Positions 1 through 6,809 of a DNA stretch of 11,607 bases are shown in pieces. The notes below the pieces were generated by a model. The model did no database searches. It was not told the origin of the DNA and saw nothing but the letters and a program-made list of their open reading frames with translations. Every line of letters begins with the position of its first letter. Within the stretch, counting starts at the first letter, position 1. Both the position numbers and the translations under genes were made by a program. The DNA comes from an uncultured Mycoplasmatota bacterium (lineage in GTDB: Bacteria > Bacillota_I > Bacilli_A > RF39 > UBA660): contig CAMOFW010000018.1 in NCBI GenBank assembly GCA_946613765.1, positions 1 through 11,607 of the forward strand, read 5' to 3'.

Positions 1-808
1 TTACTATAGTTAAATAAAATAAATACATATTTTTAATATTTAATTTAAATATTTTATTTAATGATAATAATAAATATAAAGTATATGCTCTTTTAATAGA
101 TGAAGGAAATGAACATAACAAACCATATATAAACAAAACTATTAAAGACATTATTATAGGTATATTTTTATTCTTTAACTTAGATAATAAAAACAATACT
201 ATACTAGAAAACAATGTAATATGCATACCTGAAACACTAAATAAATGACTTATACCAAGTGTTTGATAATTATTTAAATTATCACTATCTATACCAGTTT
301 TATCACCTAATATAAATATTTTAATATATTCACTATTATTTCTTTTATCAATGATATCACTTAAATAGTTTTTAAATCTATTAATTAAACTAATATTATC
401 ATTACTTATATTAAAGCCATTAATATTAAGTATTATATATATTCTTTTGTTATATAAATACTTCTTATAATTAAAAATGTTAAATATAGTATTATTACTT
501 GGATCAACTAATTCACCAGTTAAACTAACATAACTGCCATATTTTAAATTATTTATAAAGTATTCTTGTTCTTCTTTTGTTTTTAGGTAATAAGTACCTA
601 CAACTTTTTCTTTATCAGTTTTAAAAGTTATAGATACTTTATTACCATCTATTTTTTTACTTAATACTACCCCCTCTAATTTATTTTCATTAGTATATTT
701 AGATTTATATGAAATTAAAACTGTTGCAAAAAATACATATATAAAACTTAATATTAATAATAAATAATAAAATAAATTAGATTGTAATATTATCTTTAAT
801 CTTTTCAT
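1..808 (-). CDS. comEC: ComEC/Rec2-type DNA-uptake channel, N-terminal part (runs off left edge)
   Basis: ComEC forms the inner-membrane channel that carries transforming single-stranded DNA into the cytoplasm. The frame is open from an ATG at 808 to the window edge, giving 269 residues of a protein that normally has several hundred more. Visible are an N-terminal hydrophobic pair of helices (about residues 11-33), a soluble OB-like section (about 45-130) ending in NIFNYKKYLYNKR, and the family hallmark GISHLFSVSGMHIT (185-198), which opens the membrane competence domain, followed by SSIKRAY (236-242). The start is supported by a GGAG box at 818-821, nine bases upstream. It overlaps the end of comEA by 32 bases in another frame, so the two are probably translated together from one mRNA. 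No frameshift is seen. Whether the C-terminal metallo-beta-lactamase-like domain is present lies outside the window. Confidence 0.93.
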   Translation of the reverse strand, partial: MKRLKIILQSNLFYYLLLILSFIYVFFATVLISYKSKYTNENKLEGVVLSKKIDGNKVSITFKTDKEKVVGTYYLKTKEEQEYFINNLKYGSYVSLTGELVDPSNNTIFNIFNYKKYLYNKRIYIILNINGFNISNDNISLINRFKNYLSDIIDKRNNSEYIKIFILGDKTGIDSDNLNNYQTLGISHLFSVSGMHITLFSSIVLFLLSKLKNKNIPIIMSLIVLFIYGLLCSFPSSIKRAYTLYLLLSLNKIFKLNIKNMYLFYLTIV

Positions 809-1394
809 AGAAAGCTTCTCCTATACCAGATACATTCTTAATATCCTCTATAGATTTAAATAAACCATTAGTGTTTCTATAATCTATAATCTTTATTGCT
901 TTAGCTTCTCCTATACCATTTAAAGTAGTTAATTCATCTACTGTTGCACTATTTATATTTACTTTATTTGGATTAACACATATATTGTCTACTTTAGTTT
1001 CACTAGTACTTGAAGGGATATTACTAGTATTATTTTGTTTTTCTTTTAATTCACTTTTAGTAGAAATATATATAACCATTTCATTATAAATAGCTTTAGA
1101 TAAATTAATATCATCAGTAGTAGCACCACTCTTCAATCCACCAGCAAGTACTATAACGTCATTAACTATTGAATTTTTACCTAATTTATATACGCCTGGT
1201 TTCTTAACTGCTCCTTTAATATCAACTAAAACTTCTTCACTTATCTCTTCACACTCACATTTTTGTTCTTCTTGAACTATTTCCATAGCACTCACTTCAT
1301 TATTTAAAGAGCAGTAAACCAAAACACCTACTACACTTAATGTAACAACAACAGATATACAAGCTATAATATTTTTCTTTAAAAAAGTTAACAT
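777..1394 (-). CDS. comEA: ComEA-like membrane-anchored DNA receptor
   Basis: ComEA binds incoming double-stranded DNA at the outer face of the membrane and hands it to ComEC. The 205-residue protein has a short basic N-terminus, one membrane helix (about 8-30), a SLBB-type domain (about 55-110, with VDIKGAVKKPGVYKLG) and a Ser/Thr/Asn-rich linker. It ends in a DNA-binding tandem helix-hairpin-helix region (about 143-205) with LNGIGEAKA and VSGIGEAFYEKI. This is the standard domain order and length for Firmicutes ComEA. Cys47 and Cys49 lie just outside the membrane. The ATG has a near-perfect ribosome site, AAAGGAGGTG, five bases upstream. comEC follows with an overlap, giving the common comEA-comEC order. 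It is transcribed away from def. Confidence 0.95.
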   Translation of the reverse strand: MLTFLKKNIIACISVVVTLSVVGVLVYCSLNNEVSAMEIVQEEQKCECEEISEEVLVDIKGAVKKPGVYKLGKNSIVNDVIVLAGGLKSGATTDDINLSKAIYNEMVIYISTKSELKEKQNNTSNIPSSTSETKVDNICVNPNKVNINSATVDELTTLNGIGEAKAIKIIDYRNTNGLFKSIEDIKNVSGIGEAFYEKIKDNITI

Positions 1395-1409
1395 CTTCTC
1401 ACCTCCTTT

Positions 1410-1438
1410 ATCTAACCCTTCATAGATAATATTGTCTA
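1410..1438 (-). promoter_or_regulatory. Candidate comEA promoter with a palindrome over its -35 box
   Basis: On the minus strand TAGACA (1438-1433) lies 17 bases from TTAGAT (1415-1410), which ends 15 bases before the comEA ATG. The -35 match is good and the -10 match poor. An imperfect palindrome, TAGATAATATTGTCTA (1423-1438), covers the -35 box. AT richness makes chance matches likely. Confidence 0.3.
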
Positions 1439-1502
1439 TAAATCTCTAATTTCCTTTTTTATTTTTAAAAATATACATATTTTTACATCATTTTTTTCAT
1501 AG

Positions 1503-1601
1503 TTGACACTCTAACTTTACAATTTATAGATTATACTGTAATATAATTGATATAAAGAAAAAATAAAAATACTTTATTTTTTTGATACATTTTGATAAAA
1601 T
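1503..1601 (+). promoter_or_regulatory. Promoter region of the deformylase gene
   Basis: Two candidates are visible. The proximal one is an extended -10, TGATAAAAT (1593-1601), 23 bases before the ATG, with only a weak -35. It resembles the sites in front of other genes here. The distal one is a consensus TTGACA (1503-1508) followed at 16 bases by TATAGA (1525-1530). I favour the proximal site by analogy, but the perfect TTGACA could mark a second start. Confidence 0.45.
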
Positions 1602-1624
1602 ATTATGGCGTTAGAGGTGAGAAA

Positions 1625-2176
1625 ATGAAATTACCAGATATTAAAATATTAGATGAAAAAGAAAAAATACTTCATCAAGTAAGTAAAGAAGTAACTTTTC
1701 CACTTACAGATAAACAAAAAAAAGATATAAAAGATATGCTTTTATATCTAAGAATGTCTCAAATAGAAGAATATTCACAAAAATATAACTTAAGACCAGG
1801 TATGGGATTATCTTATGTTCAAATTGGTGAACTAGAAAGAATATTTGTTATTTGTGATGAAGTTGAAGAAGGACAATTTGAAGAATATGTTATTATAAAT
1901 CCAGAAATTATTTCTCAATCAGAAGAAATGATTTATGTTGGCGAAGGTGAAGGATGCTTATCAATCAACAGAGATGTTGAAGGAATAGTACCAAGACATG
2001 CTAGAATCACAGTTGAAGCTTATGACGAAGATGGAAACAAATTCCAAGTAAGAGTCAGAGAGGACATAGCAATAGCCTTCCAACATGAAATAGATCATTT
2101 AAACGGAATTCTATTTACTGATAAAATTGATCCTAAAAACCCATATAAAGGTGCAAATACCGCAAGAGAAATTTAA
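1625..2176 (+). CDS. def: Peptide deformylase (type 2-like)
   Basis: This enzyme removes the N-formyl group from nascent proteins in the cytoplasm using a bound divalent metal. The three family motifs are present: motif 1 as GMGLSYVQ (59-66, Gln66 kept), motif 2 as EGCLS (109-113, Cys111 metal ligand) and motif 3 as QHEIDH (153-158, His154 and His158 ligands, Glu155 catalytic). Length (183 residues), the N-terminal extension and the tail IDPKNPY fit Gram-positive type 2 enzymes. Motif 1 is divergent, with SYV where AAP or AAN is usual. The start at 1625 is chosen because GAGGTG lies five bases upstream; an in-frame TTG at 1592 lies inside the probable -10 region and is rejected. The gene stands alone, divergent from comEA, and ends in its own hairpin. 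Confidence 0.95.
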   Translation: MKLPDIKILDEKEKILHQVSKEVTFPLTDKQKKDIKDMLLYLRMSQIEEYSQKYNLRPGMGLSYVQIGELERIFVICDEVEEGQFEEYVIINPEIISQSEEMIYVGEGEGCLSINRDVEGIVPRHARITVEAYDEDGNKFQVRVREDIAIAFQHEIDHLNGILFTDKIDPKNPYKGANTAREI

Positions 2177-2201
2177 AAAAGAGACTTATGTCTCTTTTTT
2201 T
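2175..2201. terminator. Bidirectional terminator between convergent genes
   Basis: An 11-bp perfect stem (2175-2185 with 2190-2200) and a TTAT loop, with an A-run on the left and a T-run on the right, give a Rho-independent terminator on both strands. It overlaps the stop codon of def and of the minus-strand gene at 2200. Confidence 0.92.
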
Positions 2202-2910
2202 ATTTAATATTTATATTTTTATACTGATTTATAAATTGATCAAAAGTTTTAACTAAATTACTATCTAAATTAGAGTTATTACACCACTCTTTTAACTTAT
2301 CCATATTCTCTGGTGTAGATAATATAGCATGTAATCTATTTTTATCATTTAAATCCACATTAGCAATTATCATTCCTTTAGAAGATTGTATTTCACTCTC
2401 ATCCTTAGGATTAATAACAAATACAACACCACAAGGTATAGTATAGTTTAAAGTATGTATATCACTATAGCCATCTAATGTAGTAATAATAGTATCTTTA
2501 GTAGTAACACTAACTTGATTAGTAGTATCATAACTAGTTTCAGTACCTATTCTATCTACTGAAGAAGATATCGATTTATCTTCTATTATCTCCTTAGCAG
2601 TATATATAGGACATCCATGAAAACATAAATGTAAATCTTCAGGTACATACTTTTCTATATCGTTAGCATAATTTTCCATGATATTTTTTCTATATTCAAT
2701 ATCTTCTATCATTGGTTCTCTAATATTATTTAATATATTTTTAATATCTTTTAAATAATTCTTTCTTCTAATAATAGTACTTTTATATACATTCTTCTTT
2801 AATTCATTACTTTCATTATTAAGTAATTCTTCATATTTTTTAATATCTTCACTAACACTTTTTTCTAATCTTTCATAATTACTTTTAACTTTTAAAAACA
2901 CTTCATTCAT
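2200..2910 (-). CDS. Unknown protein with a possible ADP-ribosyltransferase-like C-terminal domain
   Basis: Last gene of the rnc-smc operon, 236 residues, no membrane segment or signal peptide. The first 90 residues are charged, Lys/Glu/Asn-rich helices likely to form a coiled coil. The rest (about 91-210) looks like a compact alpha/beta domain: LCFHGCPIYTAKEIIEDKSI (95-114), then TSYDTTNQVSVTTKDTI (125-141), a strand PCGVVFVINP (159-168) and LHAILSTPENMDKLKEW (193-209). The HG followed by an A-x-x-I helix and a later S-V-T-T strand resembles the start of ADP-ribosyltransferase folds; this is a weak pattern-level resemblance and I cannot assign activity. Its ATG shares one base with the smc stop (TAATG), and GAGG lies ten bases upstream, so translation is probably coupled to smc. 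In many Firmicutes ftsY sits here instead. Confidence 0.8.
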   Translation of the reverse strand: MNEVFLKVKSNYERLEKSVSEDIKKYEELLNNESNELKKNVYKSTIIRRKNYLKDIKNILNNIREPMIEDIEYRKNIMENYANDIEKYVPEDLHLCFHGCPIYTAKEIIEDKSISSSVDRIGTETSYDTTNQVSVTTKDTIITTLDGYSDIHTLNYTIPCGVVFVINPKDESEIQSSKGMIIANVDLNDKNRLHAILSTPENMDKLKEWCNNSNLDSNLVKTFDQFINQYKNINIK

Positions 2911-5855
2911 TATATATTATCCTCTAACTTAACACTAACAAGTTTAGATACACCACTCTCTTGCATTGTAATACCATATAAAGTATCTAAATATTCCATA
3001 GTTTTCTTTTTATGAGTAATAACTACAAATTGAGTCTTGTCTTGTTCTTTCTTTAAATATTTAGCAAATGCTAAAACATTTGGATCATCTAAGGCTGCTT
3101 CAACCTCATCCAAAATAACAAATGGTGTTGGCTTAACCTTTAATATTGCAAATAATAACGCAATGGCAGTTAAAGACTTCTCACCACCTGATAATGAAGC
3201 TATTGTATTTAACTTCTTACCTGGAGGTATAGCAACAATTTCTACACCAGTTTCAAGTAAGTTATCAGGATCAGTTAAAACCAAATCAGCTTTACCACCC
3301 TTAAATAATTCTTTAAAGATTTCTTTAAATTCTTTTTCAACATTATCAAATGTAGTCTTAAATCTTTCAATCATTATTTCATCCATAGATGATATTAAAT
3401 TAGTTAATTCTTCAATAGATGCTACTATATCATCTTTTTGTGAAGTTAAGAATTCATATCTAGTAGATACATTCTTATATTCTTCAATAGCACCTACATT
3501 AACTTCACCTAATTCTCTAATTTGTTTCTTTAACTTAGATACAACTATCTTAGTATCATCTACATTAATATCTAAATTAGCACTTTCTAAAGCTCTTTCA
3601 TAAGTCATATTATATACTTCATTCAAAGTAATTAAATAATTGTCTATCTTAACATCTTTCTTACCTAAATCTATTTCAATATCTTTTAATTCATTAGATA
3701 AACTATTATATTTAGAATTAACTTGTCTATTATTATTTTCTAAAGTAGTAATTTCTTCATATAAATTATCTATTTTTTCTTTTAATTTATTAGTAGATTT
3801 TTCTAAAGATTCTCTTTCACTTTCTTTTTGATAGAACTTTTCTAATAATTCATTTAATTCTTTATCTAAAGTATTATCTTTAACATTTTGAGTTCCAACT
3901 AATTCATTATGTTTAACATTATATTGTTTCTTTAAATCACTTAAAGTAATATTCTTTCTTTCAATTACTTCTCTTAAAGCAATAATTTCACTTTGTAATT
4001 TATAAGTTTTATCATTCTTATCTTGTTCTTCATTAACTAAAGCAGCATAATCACTAGCAAGCTTCTTAACTTCAGAATTTAATTCTTCTAACATTTTATT
4101 TAATGATGATAATTCTTCTTTTAATGCTAAACTATTAGTTTGTTTCTTTAAGCTACCACCAGTTAAAGCACCACCAACAAATAATACTTCACCACTAAGT
4201 GATACAACTCTATATTTATAATTAATTAATTTACCAATTTTATTTAATGCATCAATATCTTCTACTACAATAATATTACCTAATTGATTCTTAATAATAT
4301 TATCATATTTAATATCATACTTAACTAAATTAGATGCAATATTAACAAAACCTTTTTCTTTCTTAACTAATTCTAAAGTATCACTATCAACATTTCTTTC
4401 TTTAATAACATTTAATGGAAAGAATGTAGCTCTACCTAAATGATTATCTTTTAAATAATTAATAGCATCTTTAGCTACATTTTCATTATCTACTACTAAT
4501 ACATTTAAATTAGCTCCTAAAGATACATTAATAGCAGTAATACATTCTTCATCTACATCAATTAAACTAGATATAGTACCATGAATATTAGAAAATCTAG
4601 GATTATTTAATATTTGTTTAACTGCATATGGAACAGATGCATTTTCTTCTAAATTAGTTTGTAATATATCAATCTTATTTTTCTTTTCCAAGATTAATTT
4701 GTTTTTAGAGTTAATTGCAGCTTCTAAAGTATAATGTCTATGAGTTAAATTTAAGATATCATCATCTAATTCTTTTTTAGCTCTATTCTTATCATTTAAT
4801 TCATTATTAAGTGATTCTAATTCTTCCTCTAAAATAGTAATATTTTTATTTAAAGTTAACTCTTCTTCTTTTAAATTTAAAATATTATTTTGTAATTTTA
4901 AATCATCTACTTCATATTTCTTTCTTTCACTAACTAATTGTTTTTGAGAAGAAAGATCTGCTAATTCTTTATTTAATTTAATAATATACTCTTTCTTTTG
5001 ATTATAAGATTCATCTAAATTAATCTTTTCTAATTTTAATTTTTCTAATTTAGATATATCAGTAGAATTAGTTAAATTAATATTTTCTATTTCTTTTTCA
5101 ATATCATTTTTCTTTTCATTTAATTCTTTAACTGTTTTATTTAAATCTTGTAAATCTTTAGCAATTAAAGATATTTCATTTGTTTCTAATTCATCTTTTA
5201 AATCTAAATACTTTTTAGCAACAAAAGCTTGTTCCTTTAAAGGTTCAACTCTTGTTTCAAGTTCATTAATTAAAAGATTAACTTTCTCTAAATTATCATT
5301 AGTTTTAGCTAATTTCTTTAGAGTATCTTCTTTTCTTTTCTTATATTTTAATACCCCAGCAGCACCTTCAAAAATAACTCTTCGATCACTAGCTTTAGAA
5401 TTAATAATATCAGTAACAGTTCCTTGAGATACTATATTAAATGATTTTGATGAAGCACCACTATCTATAAATAATTCTAAAATATCTTTAAGTCTTACTT
5501 TAGAATTATTTATAAAATATTCATTTTCACCAGTTTTATATAATATTCTTTTAATTTCAATTTCATTAAATTCACTATTTAAATAATGATCAGAATTATC
5601 AAATGTAAGTGATACACTAGCACGTGTTGCAGCACTTCTTGTTTCACTACCATTAAAAATAACATCAGTCATGTTATCTCCACCACGAAGCGATTTTAGA
5701 GATTGCTCACCTAAAACCCAACGTATAGCATCTACAACATTAGACTTACCTGAACCATTAGGACCTACTATACCAGTAATGCCACCCTTTATTTCAATTG
5801 CAATATTATCTGCAAAAGACTTAAAGCCATGAGCACATATCTTCTTTAAATACAT
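2910..5855 (-). CDS. smc: Chromosome partition/condensation ATPase SMC
   Basis: SMC dimers, with ScpA and ScpB, organise and segregate the chromosome in an ATP-dependent way. All parts are present in order: Walker A GPNGSGKS (31-38), N-terminal coiled coil (about 170-400), hinge (about 405-570) with the glycine-rich GGALTGGS (561-568), C-terminal coiled coil, ABC signature LSGGEKS (888-894) and Walker B VILDEVE (913-919), then a THKKKTME segment near the end. At 981 residues it is about 200 shorter than B. subtilis SMC (roughly 1190), with the loss in the coiled-coil arms; mycoplasma SMCs are of similar length. The ATG has AGGTGA seven bases upstream and starts 11 bases after the rnc stop. 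The rnc-smc order is conserved in Firmicutes. Confidence 0.98.
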   Translation of the reverse strand: MYLKKICAHGFKSFADNIAIEIKGGITGIVGPNGSGKSNVVDAIRWVLGEQSLKSLRGGDNMTDVIFNGSETRSAATRASVSLTFDNSDHYLNSEFNEIEIKRILYKTGENEYFINNSKVRLKDILELFIDSGASSKSFNIVSQGTVTDIINSKASDRRVIFEGAAGVLKYKKRKEDTLKKLAKTNDNLEKVNLLINELETRVEPLKEQAFVAKKYLDLKDELETNEISLIAKDLQDLNKTVKELNEKKNDIEKEIENINLTNSTDISKLEKLKLEKINLDESYNQKKEYIIKLNKELADLSSQKQLVSERKKYEVDDLKLQNNILNLKEEELTLNKNITILEEELESLNNELNDKNRAKKELDDDILNLTHRHYTLEAAINSKNKLILEKKNKIDILQTNLEENASVPYAVKQILNNPRFSNIHGTISSLIDVDEECITAINVSLGANLNVLVVDNENVAKDAINYLKDNHLGRATFFPLNVIKERNVDSDTLELVKKEKGFVNIASNLVKYDIKYDNIIKNQLGNIIVVEDIDALNKIGKLINYKYRVVSLSGEVLFVGGALTGGSLKKQTNSLALKEELSSLNKMLEELNSEVKKLASDYAALVNEEQDKNDKTYKLQSEIIALREVIERKNITLSDLKKQYNVKHNELVGTQNVKDNTLDKELNELLEKFYQKESERESLEKSTNKLKEKIDNLYEEITTLENNNRQVNSKYNSLSNELKDIEIDLGKKDVKIDNYLITLNEVYNMTYERALESANLDINVDDTKIVVSKLKKQIRELGEVNVGAIEEYKNVSTRYEFLTSQKDDIVASIEELTNLISSMDEIMIERFKTTFDNVEKEFKEIFKELFKGGKADLVLTDPDNLLETGVEIVAIPPGKKLNTIASLSGGEKSLTAIALLFAILKVKPTPFVILDEVEAALDDPNVLAFAKYLKKEQDKTQFVVITHKKKTMEYLDTLYGITMQESGVSKLVSVKLEDNI

Positions 5856-5866
5856 TCGTTGTTCAC

Positions 5867-6514
5867 CTACTTTGCTCTCTTTTTAAATGCGTCCTTAGCA
5901 GCATTTTGTTCTGCTTCTTTTTTAGACTTACCAGTACCCTTGCCAAAAATCATATCATCAATTCTAACTTCAACAACATAAGTCTTATCATGAGCAGGAC
6001 CACTTTCACTAATAAGTACATATTCTAATGTCTTCTTATCAGTTTGAATACTTTCTTGTAAAGCACTCTTATAATCAGTTAAAAACACATCTCCTCTTTT
6101 TATATGAGGAATAACTACTTCATTAATATACTTTTTAGCTACTTCAAATCCCTTTTCTAAATAAATAACACCTAATATAGCTTCAAATATATCAGCAACA
6201 ATAGTATCGTTAATATTATCTAATTGTCCATGACCAACTCTAATAAAAGGAATAAATCCTACTTCTTTAGAATATGTTGCTAAAGCTTCTTCACATACAT
6301 ATGAAGCTCTTTTCTTAGTCATAGAGCCTTCATTAATAGTTTCATTATTAAATAAATAATCACTAACTATTAACTCTAAAACAGCATCTCCTAAGTATTC
6401 TAATCTCTCATAATTATTACAACTATGTTCATTAGAATAACTACTATGAGTTAAAGCTTCTAATAATAAATCTTTATTTTCTAATTCTATTTCATATTTT
6501 TTTAAGAAATCCAT
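5867..6514 (-). CDS. rnc: Ribonuclease III
   Basis: RNase III cleaves double-stranded RNA, including rRNA precursors. Numbering from the chosen start, the 215-residue protein has the signature ERLEYLGDAV (36-45) with Glu39 and Asp43, and the second acidic pair in DIFEAI (Asp108, Glu111), i.e. all four metal-binding catalytic residues. A double-stranded RNA-binding domain follows (about 148-213), ending in the lysine-rich KSKKEAEQNAAKDAF helix. An upstream in-frame ATG at 6532 has no ribosome site and overlaps the probable -10 box, whereas the ATG at 6514 has AAGGTG (6521-6526) six bases upstream, so the shorter form is preferred. It heads an operon with smc (11-base gap) and the unknown gene. 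Confidence 0.96.
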   Translation of the reverse strand: MDFLKKYEIELENKDLLLEALTHSSYSNEHSCNNYERLEYLGDAVLELIVSDYLFNNETINEGSMTKKRASYVCEEALATYSKEVGFIPFIRVGHGQLDNINDTIVADIFEAILGVIYLEKGFEVAKKYINEVVIPHIKRGDVFLTDYKSALQESIQTDKKTLEYVLISESGPAHDKTYVVEVRIDDMIFGKGTGKSKKEAEQNAAKDAFKKRAK

Positions 6515-6530
6515 GATAATCACCTTATTC

Positions 6531-6559
6531 ATTATAACAAATTATTTTACATTATTCAA
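6531..6559 (-). promoter_or_regulatory. Promoter of the rnc-smc operon
   Basis: On the minus strand TTGAAT (6559-6554) is followed after 17 bases by TATAAT (6536-6531), preceded by TGT, so it also fits the extended -10 pattern. The box ends only 16 bases before the rnc ATG, putting the expected start of transcription at or just next to the ribosome site. Confidence 0.65.
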
Positions 6560-6574
6560 AAAATATAGTAAAAT
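6546..6574 (+). promoter_or_regulatory. Promoter of yidD and the binding-protein gene
   Basis: TTTACA (6546-6551) and TAAAAT (6569-6574) are separated by 17 bases. The expected transcription start is near 6581, directly at the AAGGTG box. This promoter interleaves with the opposing rnc promoter. Confidence 0.6.
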
Positions 6575-6582
6575 TATTTAAG

Positions 6583-6798
6583 GTGATAGTTATAAAAAGA
6601 ATATTTATATTTTTAATTAAACTTTATCAAGTAACACCACTTCATAGTCACTCAATGTGTAGATTTACTCCAACATGTAGTGAATACACAAAAATTGCTA
6701 TTGAAAAATATGGTGCATTTAAAGGTTTAAGATTAGGAATTAAAAGAATATTAAGGTGTCATCCAAAAGGAAAATATGGATATGATCCAGTAAAGTAA
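6583..6798 (+). CDS. yidD: YidD-family membrane protein insertion factor
   Basis: YidD is a small membrane-associated protein that assists the Sec/YidC insertion pathway. The family core is clear: CRFTPTCSEY (26-35), AIEKYGAFKGLRLGIKRILR (39-58) and CHPKGKYGYDPV (59-70), with the three conserved cysteines and an amphipathic or hydrophobic N-terminus. The stretch before the first cysteine, VTPLHSHSM, differs from the common FISPLLPPS. The start is uncertain: the only in-frame standard start is GTG at 6583, which lies inside the AAGGTG box, while an ATA at 6592 is well spaced from that box and begins the reading IKRIF. Length is 71 or 68 residues. The next gene begins 11 bases downstream, so the two form an operon. 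Confidence 0.93.
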   Translation: MIVIKRIFIFLIKLYQVTPLHSHSMCRFTPTCSEYTKIAIEKYGAFKGLRLGIKRILRCHPKGKYGYDPVK

Positions 6799-6809
6799 AG
6801 GAGATTATT

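Noticed and set aside
1592..1624. Upstream TTG start for the deformylase
   Set aside because: It falls within the probable -10 region; the ATG at 1625 has GAGGTG five bases upstream and matches the usual family start.
3037..3603. Plus-strand open frame of 188 codons inside smc
   Set aside because: Exact antisense of the conserved SMC head and arm region; Ser/Leu-rich composition is the mirror of SMC codons and there is no ribosome site.
3640..3831. Plus-strand open frame of 63 codons inside smc
   Set aside because: Antisense shadow of the Lys/Glu/Asn-rich coiled coil.
6515..6532. Upstream ATG start for rnc
   Set aside because: No ribosome site, and it overlaps the TATAAT box; the ATG at 6514 has AAGGTG.
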